Part shown: positions 1 to 12,331 of the stretch, in pieces
Numbering within the stretch: the stretch's first letter is position 1
Layout: each line of letters opens with the position of its first letter
NCBI GenBank assembly: GCA_037893245.1
Contig: JBAIAA010000651.1
Location: 186,001-250,000, forward strand
Source: Crossaster papposus
Taxonomy: Eukaryota > Echinodermata > Asteroidea > Velatida > Solasteridae
Length of the DNA: 64,000 nt
Reading direction: 5' to 3'
Position numbers and translations under genes: made by a program
Notes under the pieces: generated by a model
The model's database searches: none
The model's input: only the letters and a program-made list of their open reading frames with translations
What the model was told of the DNA's origin: nothing

Positions 1-3000
1 TTGTCGGACATCCGACACGTCTAGTTCTACTTCCCAAGTTTGACTATATTAAAAAACGGTGAATCTAAGTAAAAGTACATGTGGACCCAGGTCTACGAGT
101 TCACTTTCACTGTGTCACCCACTGAGTTTTTTAGATCCTGAAGTATAGCATGTACAGAGAAGGCAAACCAATACTGGTTTTGGGATTTTTTTAACGCTCA
201 ATTGCCGCAGGGGTAGGGCAGGCATGCAGGACCCCTTCCCACACTCGCGCGTCTGCCTATAGTACCCAGCACGGTTTAAGGCAGAGCCGACCCGACCCCC
301 TTATAAGTTATAGTGTCCCTATACCCGGCCTTCTGCACACTTCAGACTATCGCATCCCTATATTATTATATATCTGAAAAAGAAGTCCTAGTTCCGGGAA
401 CACAATGACCAACTCAAAGGTTTCTGTGGGGGATCCCCGACCTTCCTAGAACAACATTTTGCAACCTACCAATTCCTTCCTACCAGCATCACTTCGTGAC
501 TAGATAAATCCTTTTTGTCTTTATATCAGACTGTGGTTAATTACTAACACGTCGTCAATTATTGTTAAGGCAAATAAAGGGAAATTCCAACGGAATCTTT
601 AAATTGGAACTAAGGAAGTAAATCCCACTCACAGTTTCCGTTTGTTGTGAATGAATCATTTTTAGCAGTTTGATGTGCACATCATTACGTACCCCGACAC
701 GGACGTATGTTGATCAGGCCGGATCGGATACGGCACGGTATGGGATAGCACCAAGTTTTCCCTTAACCACAACATCTCACTTTATTTTTATCGGTTTTGT
801 TTTAACGTCCTGCCAATATAGATAATTATCATATAACACCTTGACTTACATTATCTAGTGTTATTGAATGAAAATTGTTTAGGTACATAAATAAAAACTA
901 AAATGCTAACAAAAATTGAACGGTTTTGCCACCCTAAAATCCTATAAATCCTATTGTATTGGGCACTTAAAAATCTGTAAAGACATATAGGCCTACATGT
1001 ATTTTGACTCTCTAAACCCTATTTAAAATCTATATTGACGAAGGGACATGACTTTTGTGAGCCTGTATTTTTCTTTTCTGGATTGTATATGATAATGTAG
1101 TTTCACGAACTGGTTTAACTTGACGTTTCGAATCCCGTCGGCTGTTCTTCAAGAGAACTATAAATATACGAAATAGGCAAATGTGATAGAGAAGGTATCG
1201 AAGTTAGCCATTTACGTTTCAAATTGCCTATCATCACACATGGATCTGATAAATTACCAATAAATACATTTTTTTTAATGAAATAAACTATATAACTTGT
1301 ACAGTACATACCATGCCAAGTGCGCAACCACATGTTCAAAGTTCTCTACATGAATTAAACCGACAATGAATGTCCTTCGCAAATGGGATCCATTTACCGT
1401 TTTTAGAACAACCGGAAGTATTAATTCAGAACATTCAGATCATTGGGTCGCCAGAGGCTTAAATCTTAAAATAATGCCCCTCGGTTATATACGATGTTAT
1501 GATTATAAAGGTTGGTTGCCTATTTTAGATTCCCAGCTTGGGTCCTTCACCCGAAACCAAGTTTACCAAGAATAAAACAACCCCGAGGGAGTGTGTTTGG
1601 TAGATTACAAACCACCTCTCACTAGGGAGGGGGATCGCATCCAACAGCGGGAGGTAGTACTAGTAGCAAAGGTTACCGAAAACTCGCCTGTGCGAATAAA
1701 TAGGGTCAAAAGTCAATGGTTAAATACATTATCGGGGTTATGTGAGTCAGGTGCCAAAATGAAGAAAATACCAATAATATTTATACATGTACTTTACAGC
1801 AAACTCCAGTTTTTGTTCTGCAGTTCTGCAGTCAGTGTGGGTAGTAACAAGTTTCTGGAACTAAATCTATTGTGTTGGTATGCATATTTATAGTGACGAA
1901 AATATATACAAAATTCCAAAGCAACATGTATTGCCTATACTACACTACGAAGGGAAGCTTTCAAAACCTGAACAATTTTGCCATTTTTTGTTCAGAAATA
2001 ATCGGCGTCTGCACTCGGGATTGTATAATTTATGAATGGGATAAAATGTTATTTTTAGCAAAGGATTTATACTCGACGAAACCATTTTCGATAGCATAAC
2101 AAAAAGATGGCTTTTAAAATTCTCGATTGCCTTCTGGCTAAAAGGAGCAAATAAAGAAACATGAAAAATATTTTTGTCAAAGTGTCTTTTATTCAATATT
2201 TCTTGTGTTCATGATTCTAACTGTGACTATTAAACTCTTCACTTTGTCAGGATATACTTTTTTTTTCCCAAAATGATTTATCCTGCACTTACTTATTTAC
2301 AATAGGACTATAAAACTAGGATTGAAAAGAACATCGTTGTAGAGTTTGAATCAAACAGAAATATCCATTAAAATATCCCCTACCCAAAATCTCTCCCAGA
2401 TCGATGGATTTTACTGCGGTTTAACGCACCGTCGCTAAACTTTTGACCTATACATGTAGATAAATATGACCCAATGCCGCAGCCACGCCTCCTATTAGCG
2501 ATGATTGGTCGCGAGGTAATCACTTACCACTAGAAGTTGGGTCAGTGGACCAATAGCTATACGAATCCATGGGGGACTGGTCTTAGGAACAACCAATAGA
2601 GAACGAGATGCATATGCATGAGCGCATTGCAAGAATACACGTGCACAGTAGTACTGTACCATGACATACGCCATTGCCATGCCGTACGTGCGTGCGGGTA
2701 AGGAAGGGTACCCATTCATTATCTTTGCCCAACTTTAGAGTGCGTGGACGCAAGCTCGATTATTTTCTCCTCTCAACTGGATCACAAATCTTGCAAACGA
2801 TTGGAATACTCGCCTTTAAACGTCCATTTATCGTTTTGCCGATATAGCCGATCACTGGCTACAATGAGTTTTTACTAAAATCTTCACGGATAAGTGGAAC
2901 TTGGTATAATTAAAAAATCGAGTTTGCTGGGTAAAGTTTGAAACCCCATCGACGGTGGTGAAGACTCGCCAGCTATTTGGGTTGTAAGAAAAGGAATATC

Positions 3001-3138
3001 GCTACTCTGGTGAAATATCTAGTAGTAGTACTAGATATACTGGAACCAATATCAAAAGGAAACATAATTGTGAGTCGATTGAGAAGAAAAAAAGTCAGAG
3101 TTTTTGGAGACCACAGATAATTTGGAACTTGTGCAACT
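1..3138. other. Upstream region, no gene recognised
   Basis: No open reading frame here has recognisable domain content, and those present are short and overlap on both strands. The DNA is AT-rich with only small low-complexity patches. The promoter and 5' UTR of the EMI/EGF gene should lie at the right end, but I see no convincing TATA box or initiator that would fix a transcription start. An in-frame TAA at 3118-3120 lies 21 bases before the chosen ATG, so the coding frame cannot extend further upstream without splicing. Confidence 0.6.
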
Positions 3139-3431
3139 ATGTCCAGGAGTACGGCGTTGATCACCGTGATTGTGATGGGATTACTAGCGGAGCTGAGGCT
3201 CGCGGGGACCCAGTATCTTTCACCGCAGGGAGGGGTGAATTACGTGGACGAACAACAAGGAGGTTACCAACAGGGTTATCATCAACAGCAGGGTTATGAA
3301 CAGCAACAACAGGGTGGTTATCAGCAGCAACAGTACGGCGGTGGTCCAGCCCCGGGTTCCATGGAGCCCATCCCGGTCCGGACATCGGGAATTCCAATGT
3401 CGACTTCAGGCAACGAACTAGGAGCTGGAAT
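3139..3431 (+). CDS. Exon 1 of EMI/multi-EGF protein: signal peptide and Gln/Gly-rich segment
   Basis: This is the first coding exon of a secreted EMI/EGF protein (MEGF6-like by architecture). The ATG has A at -3 and an in-frame stop 21 bases upstream. Residues 1 to about 24 form a signal peptide: short polar start, hydrophobic stretch from about residue 6, small residues near LAG as a likely cleavage site. Residues of roughly 37-70 are rich in Gln, Gly and Tyr (QQGGY-type repeats), which looks disordered and possibly crosslinkable. A Pro/Ser/Gly linker follows. The exon ends after AT at 3430-3431, followed by the strong donor GTAAGT; the split codon is completed by G at 4563. Reading through without splicing hits TAA at once, which supports the donor. 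The Gln-rich insert before the EMI domain is unusual for the family. Confidence 0.85.
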
Positions 3432-4123
3432 GTAAGTCATAAGCCCTGTTTTTGAATTTTTTTCCCTGGAAATTTCATATAGGGCCTACGTGATTTACAA
3501 AAAGCATTTATAAAACAAATTCTTGTTTTAAAAAGTTATTGACGCTGGCAGTAACCAATGAGTGAAAATCTTGCAAAAACGTTCGGGCCAACTTTACTAA
3601 CTTTACAATTCTCCAAATGTTTCATGGGGCTAAACCAGATTACACTAGCCAAGTTTGTAGTCTAAAATCAATTTTTTAAGGAGAGTTTTCTTCAACATTT
3701 TGCACCTGAGCGCATGCTGAAGACTGGTTCTTTTGACACGGTTGACTGACTCGGCACTAGAGTAGTAAAGGCGTGTGTGACTGGTTACGGCATGTACGGA
3801 GAGAAAGTAGCATGGAGTTGTTTTTGCTCTGGGCGCTTTTGAAGTTTTCGCGGTGTTATTATTTCACTTCTTCGCTACATCTTTTGTCAGCGGGCTTTTT
3901 TACAATTTGGTGGTCGTGTTTTCAAGGCTTTTTTTTCAGTAAGCCCAAAGTGTCATTGAAATCAATAGGTTTAATTGTTCGCTGTCACGCGAGGCGATCC
4001 GATATGCTCGATATGTTGTGTTTGGATGGCACCATAAAAAGTGCGGTTGCATCCCGTGAACCCCCCCTTTATTATACTACTAAGTACATTACCTTTTACA
4101 ACAGGTAGTACTAGGAATTTGAC

Positions 4124-4369
4124 CTGGGGCTAATTTCATGAAGCTGCTAAGCACAGACATTTGCTTAGCACAAACAACTAATTTATCAGCTAAAGCTCTA
4201 TAGGTTTTTCACCCTAAGCAAAAACCAGCTAATGCCAGTCACAAACAATTAAATGTATATCACCTAACATTTGGTTTATAATCCTGGTTTTGTTTTCCCC
4301 AAGGAAGAATTTTCATGCTAAGCATTATGTTTTGTGTGCTTAGCGCCTCAATGAAATTATAGCCCCTGA
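4124..4369. mobile_element. Palindromic MITE, GGGGCCAATTTCAT family, copy 1 (intron 1)
   Basis: The left end reads CTGGGGCTAATTTCATGAAG and the right end carries its inverse (ATGAAATTATAGCCCCTGAG). Just inside are GCTGCTAAGCAC-type motifs in opposite orientations. The interior has ACCAGCTAATGCCAGTC and TTTTCCCCAAGGAAG blocks shared with the other copies near 18.95, 44.8, 59.2 and 61.5 kb. No coding capacity. It is a non-autonomous DNA transposon; I cannot name the superfamily. Confidence 0.75.
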
Positions 4370-4562
4370 GTAGTATTGATTGTCATTACGGTATAATTGT
4401 ATAAGGAAATGTTTATTGTGAAATTGACTCAATTGCTACAATATATCAAAATTAAAAAAAAAAACTTTTAAAAAATTAAAAATTTTCAAAAAGTTTTTTT
4501 TTTAAATTTATTTAAAATCAAAGTTTATTTTAGCTATGAATATTCCTTGTTTTTCTTTTCAG

Positions 4563-4700
4563 GGCACACGTTTGTCCCTATCAGGAACCCTCGATGATTG
4601 GCCATCGGCGGCCGTGTGTCAAGGCCTACACTAGGATGGTCAAGGTATGGAGACCAAACTGTGGTTACTCTGGCCAGTGGTGTGTGGGATATGAACGAAG
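4563..4700 (+). CDS. Exon 2: N-terminal half of EMI domain
   Basis: A pyrimidine tract and CAG acceptor precede 4563 and a GTAAGC donor follows 4700. The first G completes codon 98 (ATG) and the last two bases AG begin codon 144. The translation carries the EMI pattern HVCPYQEPSMIG, then RRPCVKAYTRMVKVW, NCGYSGQWC and GYER, giving the first four conserved cysteines (Cys102, Cys116, Cys131, Cys138). EMI domains are small Cys-rich modules of extracellular proteins (EMILINs, multimerins, MEGF6, EGFL7) used in protein-protein contacts or multimerisation. The exon is 138 nt, phase 2 on both sides. Identification is strong from the cysteine spacing and the Trp-Cys pair. Confidence 0.93.
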
Positions 4701-4766
4701 GTAAGCACTTCAAAAAGAAAGGACCAGTTCTAAGCGTTATACAGATTGACAGACGAACAAGCCATG

Positions 4767-4852
4767 GAAAGAATGTAGAATCCTGACGCCACTTCTGACT
4801 TTGTGTACAAAGTCTACGGAGAGTCCAGATAATTTTCTAACAAACTTGGAAT
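4767..4852 (+). repeat. Intronic repeat shared with intron 3 (copy 1)
   Basis: Beginning 67 bases after exon 2, this stretch (GAAAGAATGTAGAATCCTGA then TTGTGTACAAAGTCTACGGA and TTTCTAACAAA) is closely matched at 6161-6249, just after exon 3. The two copies align over about 85 bases with scattered substitutions and small gaps. No coding function is evident. It may be a dispersed repeat or a local duplication. Confidence 0.7.
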
Positions 4853-6027
4853 TTGAACTTTTAATACCCTTGACCAAGGAGACCGTTACTTCATCATATG
4901 ATTCGGGGCAAGCTCTTGGGGCGCTGTGGTTAGGGTGTTTAACTCCTGTGCGATGGTACGTTGGTTTTAACCCTGGCAGGGAACATGGTGCTTGTGTTCT
5001 TGGGCAAGACACTTTGCTACAATTGCCTCTCTCCACCCAGGAGTAATGGGTACCTGTGAAGGTAGAGACCACATGCGCTGATCTTGAGCTGCTGCAGAAA
5101 CGGTCTCGTTCCTGGTGAACAGGGATAATAATTGTAAAGCGCTATAACATTATTATTATATATTATGCATAGTTATGTAAGACTCCCTTGGCACCAATAC
5201 ATTGTTCACAATTTATGGGATTAGCTCAAAGACACCAGACCATTCTGGAACTAGCTGGGAGTTGGTAGCGTAAGGCTTGCCCTGAATCACGCGATATAGT
5301 GACAATCTCTTTGGTCTGAAGAATTCAAAGTTAAAATGTGCCAAGCAATTCCAGCAAGTCATTGTACCAGATATTATTTAAATTTAACTCGCAAATAGCT
5401 TATTTGCCTTACTTTTTTCTTCCAATCACCCATATTTTTACTGTTTTTGCAACAATGACACCCACAAATGTTGTCTTATCCCAACGACATAATTGATAGA
5501 ATTTATGCGCAGGTGTATAAGTCTGACACAAAATTGAACTCCCCCTGTGCATTTGTGGTAGGATATGCGCAATTGTTGCCACCTTTTCCGTGCTTTAGAT
5601 CAAAGGATCAAATTTTCTCCCATAAATTCTAACACATGAGTTAGACACCAAGGAATTGGGGACAGGTTGAAGAACATAGTTTGTGGAAGTAACCTTTTGA
5701 CCAGACCAGAACTTACAAAAGGCTAAAAACCAGCTGTTCCCTTTAGTGACATTTTCTGCCTTTCAAAGAAAGAGCTAGAGAACGAAAATAGTTTTAAAGA
5801 TGATTAAGATTAAAACAGCTGCAAACTGCTTACTGGCTGAAATGACCTGAAATATAAAAATCAAAGAGGGCGTAATATTTTTTCAAACGAAAATCTTATT
5901 AAAATCTTATTAAAATCAAAATATTAGGCCCTAAACACATTTGATTTAGAATTTTAAAGAGGAGAATTGTTTTATTACACGACGCTTATAAAGTTTGAAA
6001 ACTTTTATTGTGAACTTTATTTACCAG

Positions 6028-6137
6028 AACTGCGTACTACACATCGTACCGTCTCGTTTACGAAAACTCTTACGTCACCCGCTACAAATGCTGTCATGGC
6101 TGGTCGCGATTCAACGGAGAATCGGGCTGCATGTATC
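6028..6137 (+). CDS. Exon 3: C-terminal half of EMI domain
   Basis: The acceptor TTTATTTACCAG ends at 6027 and the donor GTAAGT starts at 6138. Joined to exon 2 (AG plus A gives Arg144), the frame reads RTAYYTSYRLVYENSY, then VTRYKCCHGWSRF and GESGCMY. This supplies the EMI hallmark Cys-Cys-x-Gly-Trp (Cys165, Cys166, Gly168, Trp169) and the last cysteine, Cys178, completing the seven-cysteine set. The start is phase 2 and the end phase 1, leaving a C that joins CT of exon 4 to encode Pro181. The split EMI domain, intact frame and correct phases make this exon secure although it contains no usable ATG-initiated ORF of its own. Confidence 0.92.
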
Positions 6138-6160
6138 GTAAGTAACCTTTTTTGGTTGTT

Positions 6161-6249
6161 GAAAGAATGTAGTATCCTGATGCCACTTGGTTGTGTACAA
6201 AGTCTACGGAGCGTCGAGAAAATGTACGTATTTCCTAACAAAATTGGAA
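6161..6249 (+). repeat. Intronic repeat shared with intron 2 (copy 2)
   Basis: It starts 24 bases after exon 3 and matches 4767-4852 (shared GAAAGAATGTAG, TATCCTGATGCCACTT-like, TGTGTACAAAGTCTACGGAG, TTTCCTAACAAA). It lies just inside the donor side of the intron, like its partner. Confidence 0.7.
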
Positions 6250-9200
6250 ATGTTTCTCAGTCCCAAATTCATGTTTTCCCACATTTTTGCACTGATTAAA
6301 ATTCATTGAGATGATATTGAACGTATGAAAATAAAAATAGCATCAGGTTGCAACTTTTTTTTCTTTTTTTCCCCGATGTTTAATCGTTTTGTTGAGGTAC
6401 ATGACGATCGTAAAAAAATCAATTAGCCAGCTTTATACAGCCACAGGATATATGCACTTACCGATGCGTTTATCTTCTGTGAAGACATTCTACTAGATTT
6501 CCTCTTTTTTTTTTAAAGGTTGCGAGCGAAACAAATACAGTGTAACTTTACGTGATTCATGCGGCGCGCACGCGACCTTTCGGGTTTCGCGGTCATGCAC
6601 CGCCTCGCGTTAATTTGTTAAGGAAAGCATTTGCCGTGCTTGTTCAACTGAAATTAAGTGTAGTGTAAGATAAAGGCACAAAGGAAGGGCACCTTATAGG
6701 CGGATAGAGAACTACCTGTTCCAGAACTTGAGAAACTAGATGGTTATAGCTTTATCAGTAGTAGCCGGGCGCTTTGTAGTCCCGCGAAGGAGGATGTGCA
6801 GGAATAATCTAAATTCCTCTTTCGTTAGGGGTGTGGAAACTGGGTAAGCCTGCAAACTGGCGGTTTAACAATTATCCGTGCCACCTTATGTTTTGCGGTT
6901 ATGGTTAACGATTAACCGTATTAAATAGGCTCTTAGGGAGACAATCCCATAGAGATGTATACAAACTTAAAACAGTCCTAACTTGTTTAGCCTAACCCTT
7001 TTCTCTAAGATCTTCGAGATTTATGCTATTTAGACCAAAATCTGTCGTTCTAGGACAAAAATAACTCCCAAATATTGTTTTTTTAGGGTAGCTAGACACT
7101 TAGAGAGACACTGAAATGTCTCCCTAAGTGTCACTGTCTCCTTATTACCTAAAAACTTACGCTAATTTGTCTCCCCAAGTGCCTATTTGTATAAATTAAA
7201 GCGACGTTCGAAGAAAAATAAAGAAAAAACAGTCTGGGAAAGTATGTTCATAATCTTATTTGTTAACACGTAAACGGCAGAAATATTCAAACATCGCTAA
7301 TTTAAAGATGGGAATCGCAAACAAAAATGATATACATGTGTATCCAGAAAGGTAAACAAAATTCCCCTGCCCCTATACAACGCCGACAAACTAAGCTTTG
7401 TATTGTTTTGATTTACATGTACATGTATGTCTTCTTCGTGTGCTATGCTCTAAAAATGGAAGGGTCGATTTTTAAAATTAGATTAAGGTTAACCAAACCA
7501 GAAAAATGTAACCGTGTAACCGTTTAAACGGTCGGTTAACCGTGTAACTGTTTAACCGCTGCAGGCTTAGAACTGGGTACCTAAATACAGTGGGGAACAG
7601 TGGAAAAGGGGTGGGGGGGGGGGGGTGGGAATTAGGAAAGACTTGAAAATACATACTATGCATGCCAAAAATTGTGACTAATTGTGAAGTTGTACTACAC
7701 TAGGTCCTGAACTTACAGATTTCAAACCGTTGGTAGTGGTTTTTTTGGACAATGAAGAAATTGCCTACAGCCCTCATAGTCCAAAGCTTTTAAACCTTTT
7801 TTTTCATTGGGCAGAATTAAATTTAGTAGCCATGCCAGTTGAAATAAATATTTTCTTCTTTTGTGTCCCGGACAAAATTGCTTTTTTGTTAGTTTAGCCC
7901 CTTCTAGGGTTTTCGGGTTGATAAATTATCACCTCCTGTGGAGCCTGTGTTAATTCATAATGTCAAAAATGAGATTTTCTTTTTTTTATAGTTTGTAAAT
8001 AGTTTGGTGTTTTTAATTATCTTCCGAAGAAGAAAGGCACTTTGGGTAGTAAAAAAGTTAATCGGGAAGTGTAACCGGTCGCAGTGATTATTCCAGTCAA
8101 ATTCAACTTGCTTCGATTGTGTCAAATATATATTTATGTTTGCTGGTAAATTTTATTTGATCGAACTTTTTTTCTGTTAGAAAAATGCATTTAGGTCTTT
8201 AATTCATCAACCTCATATCAAGGCTTTTCTGAAAATTAACGTGTTTGTGCTGGGGCTCAGGCTTTGATCTTTTGCCGACACAATTTTTTATTTTTTTTAA
8301 AATTTATTGTCAATTGAAAAACGGAACGTGCAACATCAATGGTTGGAACGACAAAAAGGGGCACTGGATAATATAAAATATTGGAATATTGTCGACGCCA
8401 TTGTGCAAGTTCACTTGAAAAATGACTTGACAAATCATTCATGCTTTGAAATTGTTGTAAAGAAATTCCATACTTCATTGACTCAATCACTTGCAGATCC
8501 TTAGAAAGATTTAGGCCAAACAGCAAAAGCCTTTTGTACTGATGTCCCATGTTGTTCATATTAATACCGCATGCATCATGGCATAGAGTAGGGGCCGATC
8601 ACAACTAGAGTTCATATACTAAGCTCGTTCCATGGCATGCTCAGTTTTTAGACAAAACTTCTGACAAAAATCCAGGATTGAGGATGGTTCCCACTTCCCA
8701 GACAAAAGTGACTAGTGGTTTAGTTAAAGATCGTCTCAAACCTCTCCACACCATGTTGAAATCAATTGGTCTATCTTGAAAGGAATCCAGTTTCGATTGA
8801 ACACATGTGCTGGATTTTGGCAGAAATTTATGTCAAAAGAGTTCAGATGAATTGATCAAGTTACATGTAGGTTAATTAAAAAGATTAGAAATACTTGAAC
8901 AAGTTCGTTTGCAGAGTGCTGAAGAATTCAGGTCGCCAAGCACCATCAATGAAGTGCCTACGTGACAATTTGAAATGATCATTTGTAGGTCGCGAACCCC
9001 TGGTTCCCACTACTAATGGTGGGTAACCCGACTCTTCCAGTCATAAATTGTGACGGATTGTGTTATTAACTAAAGTGGCGTCCCTCTGTTGAAACCCGTG
9101 GAGGCTTTTTGTAAAGAGCTGGCTGAACTTGTATCCATAATGCTTGCCCTTTTTGCGCCCTTGAATGTTTCCAAAACAGACACATGAGAAATGTACGTAT

Positions 9201-10321
9201 GTGCGCCCATTTAAGTCAAGTTGGTGATAGTGTAAACTCATAAAAGTAGGTTGATAATGATAGTTCAAGTGCATGCACGTTCTACCCCTTATCATTTCGT
9301 CCATTGCTTCATTTGGTTTTGTTTAACTTGTTCTGTCAAAAATCATATTAAGGTTGAGAGCGGATGCCCCCCTTCCCCCCCTTAACTTCCTGAAGTTGCT
9401 TGAAATCTTGCCTCAGTAAAGAGTGTTTTGCCTTATCTCCGACCCCACCCCAAACAAATCCCGGTCAAGTTTAGTTTGTCCACTTTAAGTTCATAACCAA
9501 ATGTCCACTGTCGGCACACAATTTGGAGATGATTTTTGTTCTAGCGGAAGTTTGATTTTTAGAGTTGAGGAATTTGTTGTGGTGCAGAAAACTAAAATAA
9601 GTGAGTGGTGAGAAAGCTGTTGTTTTCAAAAATCTGAAAAATAAAATTAGGTTGTACAGTTTCGGGGCTTTATAAATCCCTCCTTTCCTTTACAAACTCC
9701 AGCCCACATCCCACCTTTTCCCAAAAATGTAAAACAACCAAAACCCAATTTAAACTTTAAAAAACCCAGGTATGCCTGTTTCTGTAATTTATGTACACGT
9801 AAACCAGTTCACTTGACCTTTCAATTCTGGTCTGCATGAATGCTTCTGTGATTCAATTTTTATGGAGGTGTGTTTAATTTGTCCCTTTTCTTTCGAGCCA
9901 CTTTCAAAACTGGCCATTCGAGACCCATTGCCCTGTTTACCCGACCCGACCCGACCCGACCCGACCCGACCTGACCCGACCTGACCCGAGTCGTGCGTGT
10001 GAATATTCCAATTAGGTGTACACGCACGCCTGAAATCTTGCCTAATAATGGCCTGAAATCTTGCCTAATAATGGCAGATTGTATAACTGAAGCTCAACCT
10101 GAGGCCTGATTGATTAGGCCCTAAATATTTGGCTGGATAATGCACCCCCAAAAACGAAATTGAATGCATTGAGTTTTCATGCAAAGTCCACCACTTTGTT
10201 CAATATAACCTCAAGGTTAAAAGATTGTTGTAAACAAGTTGATGTAAACAAGTGCCCAGAACAGTTTCAATATTTTCAGTCCCTCAAGACATAATCCAGT
10301 TTATTTATATTTAACGCCACT

Positions 10322-10717
10322 TAAAGGTAGGATACACCATTGGTAATTGCTTGAATTGAAATGTCAGGAATGGTATATTTGGGAGGTTGTATTTTATAGT
10401 AAATATCGTTTAACTGACCTGTCCGAAGTTTTATGATCATGGATGCTGAGAAAAGCAAGAAAAAACAGCATTCGTTTTCAACTGGCGTCGGGCAGATTTC
10501 TTATGTTGTTCTTGTTTGTTTGCAATCGCCGTCTAGCGATCGCAATTTAAAAAAAAAAGAAAAAAAAAAGAAGTTTTTGAACAATTACAAGATATCTAGC
10601 GCAATCATTTTGCAGGATGCCTACAATCATTATTTACTTTCAAATATTAAAGTAAGATATTTTTTAAGAATTCAGTAGAAAGATTTTTTGATATCTGCAA
10701 ATTAAATGGTGTATCTA
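10322..10717 (-). mobile_element. MITE-1 (GGATACACCATT family), reverse copy
   Basis: The left end is TTAAAGGTAGGATACACCAT and the right end has AAATGGTGTATC, its inverse. Interior landmarks shared with other copies are TTGTATTTTATAGTAAATAT, CATGGATGCTGAGAAAAGCA, a GATCGC-rich block and ATCATTTTGCAGGATGCCTA. The element is about 395 bp with no coding capacity. A-rich interior runs make a spurious short ORF. Confidence 0.75.
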
Positions 10718-11691
10718 TAACTAGTGGGGAAAAGCTGCAAGTTCGGAAGAAAGAGTTTAATTTTAAACTGTGGACATCCATGAGACATCAACATCTATTG
10801 TAAGGCTATCTGCAGATCTGACCAACTGCAAATTGAACAGATCGAAGACCTTTGGCAAATTCCTAAGGATTTTCTATTCAATTAGTCCAGGGCCAGGAAT
10901 GTACAACTTACAATGCACAGTGCTTTTTCTTGTCAGATTATTGGTCTTTTGACCTTCGTGTACACACAAAAGATAGCATTCCAGGGGGGCGATTTAAAGC
11001 TGAATAAAGACCATTAATTTACCTAATAAAGACTGCAAGGCACAGTGTATACTGTAGGTATGTATAAACGTTTCAAGATTTTGCCTGGCTCAAAAGACTG
11101 TATGCTGGGCATTTACACTGTAAATATATTGGTACATACCTGTAAATACCAGTACATGCCTATATCACTTAGTTATTGTTATTTATTTATTGACAGTTTT
11201 ACAGATTTCTGTCACTATTTAATGCCCAAAATAAGCCATTTGATGTTTGCCTGCAAATGGAGTATATACTACCAGTATCTTTATTAAGTAGGTCAATTGA
11301 AAAATCTGTTGTGGGAATAATGGGGGCGAAAGCAATTGCACATCTTGAGTTTAATGGAAAATGATCATCATTAAAATACTGGCATATCAGGAGACAGGTG
11401 ACATCATTTGGCAAGTAATAGCGCGTTATATGGTACATCTATTGATGACTGGATGGGCCAGACGCTCCCACAATTCCCATCTCCCGTGGGAGACGATTTC
11501 TGAACAAGCCATTGAAGCAGATGGCGGAATGAAAGGTTTATTGCGTGCGCTGATAAACGTTGTCATTGAAATGCTGGTATGGATGTTTGCAGGAAACCAG
11601 TTCAACTTCAGAGTCTCATTGGCTATTAAATGGCTGTTTGATTTTCCCCACACTGTGGTCTATTTGTACGCCTGCAACATTTTACCATTAA

Positions 11692-12057
11692 CACTTAAAC
11701 GTAGGATACACCATTTGCAGAAATCGAACAATTTTACTTCCGAATGATTAAGAAATATCTTACTATTTAAAAGTATATAATGATTGTAGGCATCCAGCAA
11801 AATTATTGTGCTAGATATCCTATAATTGTTCTGAACAATTGAATTTTATTTAAAAAAATTCACGAAAATAGAAGAACAACACAATAACTACTGCCCAGTG
11901 CCGGTTTAAAATGAACGCTGTTTTTCTTGCTTTTCTCGGCATCCATGATATTTGAATCTGTGAACAGGTCAGTTAAACGGTATTTACTATAAAATACAAC
12001 CCCACAAATCCACCCATTCATGATAATTCAATCAATTATCAATGGTGTATCCTACCT
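11692..12057 (+). mobile_element. MITE-1, forward copy with amplified right end
   Basis: It starts with AAACGTAGGATACACCATTT and runs through the family landmarks in the order opposite to the 10.3 kb copy: GATTGTAGGCATCCAGCAAA, CGGCATCCATGA, ACAGGTCAGTTAAACGGTAT, TTTACTATAAAATACAACCC. It ends with AATGGTGTATCCTACCTTTA. The right terminus then continues into a tandem array (12003-12331). Confidence 0.75.
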
Positions 12058-12331
12058 TTACATCCACCCATTCCTGATAATTCAAGCAATTACCAATGGT
12101 GTATCCTGCCTTTACATCCACCCATTCCTGATAATTCAAGCAATTACCAATGGTGTATCCTACCTTTACATCCACCCATTCCTGATAATTCAAGCAATTA
12201 CCAATGGTGTATCCTACCTTTACATCCACCCATTCCTGATAATTCAAGCAACTACCAATGGTGTGTCCTACCTTTACATCCACCCATTCCTGATAATTCA
12301 AGCACTTACCAATGGTGTATCCTACCTTTAA
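12003..12331 (+). repeat. 54-bp tandem array of MITE-1 terminus, about 6 units
   Basis: Units of about 54 bp contain CCACCCATTCCTGATAATTC, AAGCAATTACCAATGGTG and TATCCTACCTTTACATCC. About six successive copies differ by only a few substitutions. Because 54 is divisible by 3 and the unit lacks stops in some frames, it gives repetitive artificial ORFs on both strands. It is the subterminal and terminal part of MITE-1, repeated. Confidence 0.85.

Noticed and set aside
4598..4786. 62-residue ORF starting within exon 2
   Set aside because: It is in the wrong frame relative to the EMI cysteine pattern.
11361..11747. 128-residue plus-strand ORF
   Set aside because: Its end runs into a MITE-1 copy and no domain is visible.
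12020..12331. Repetitive ORF with IIQAITNGVSYLYIHPFL-type units, and its reverse-strand match
   Set aside because: It is the tandem end of a MITE, present in inverted form at 28.8 kb; not a protein family.
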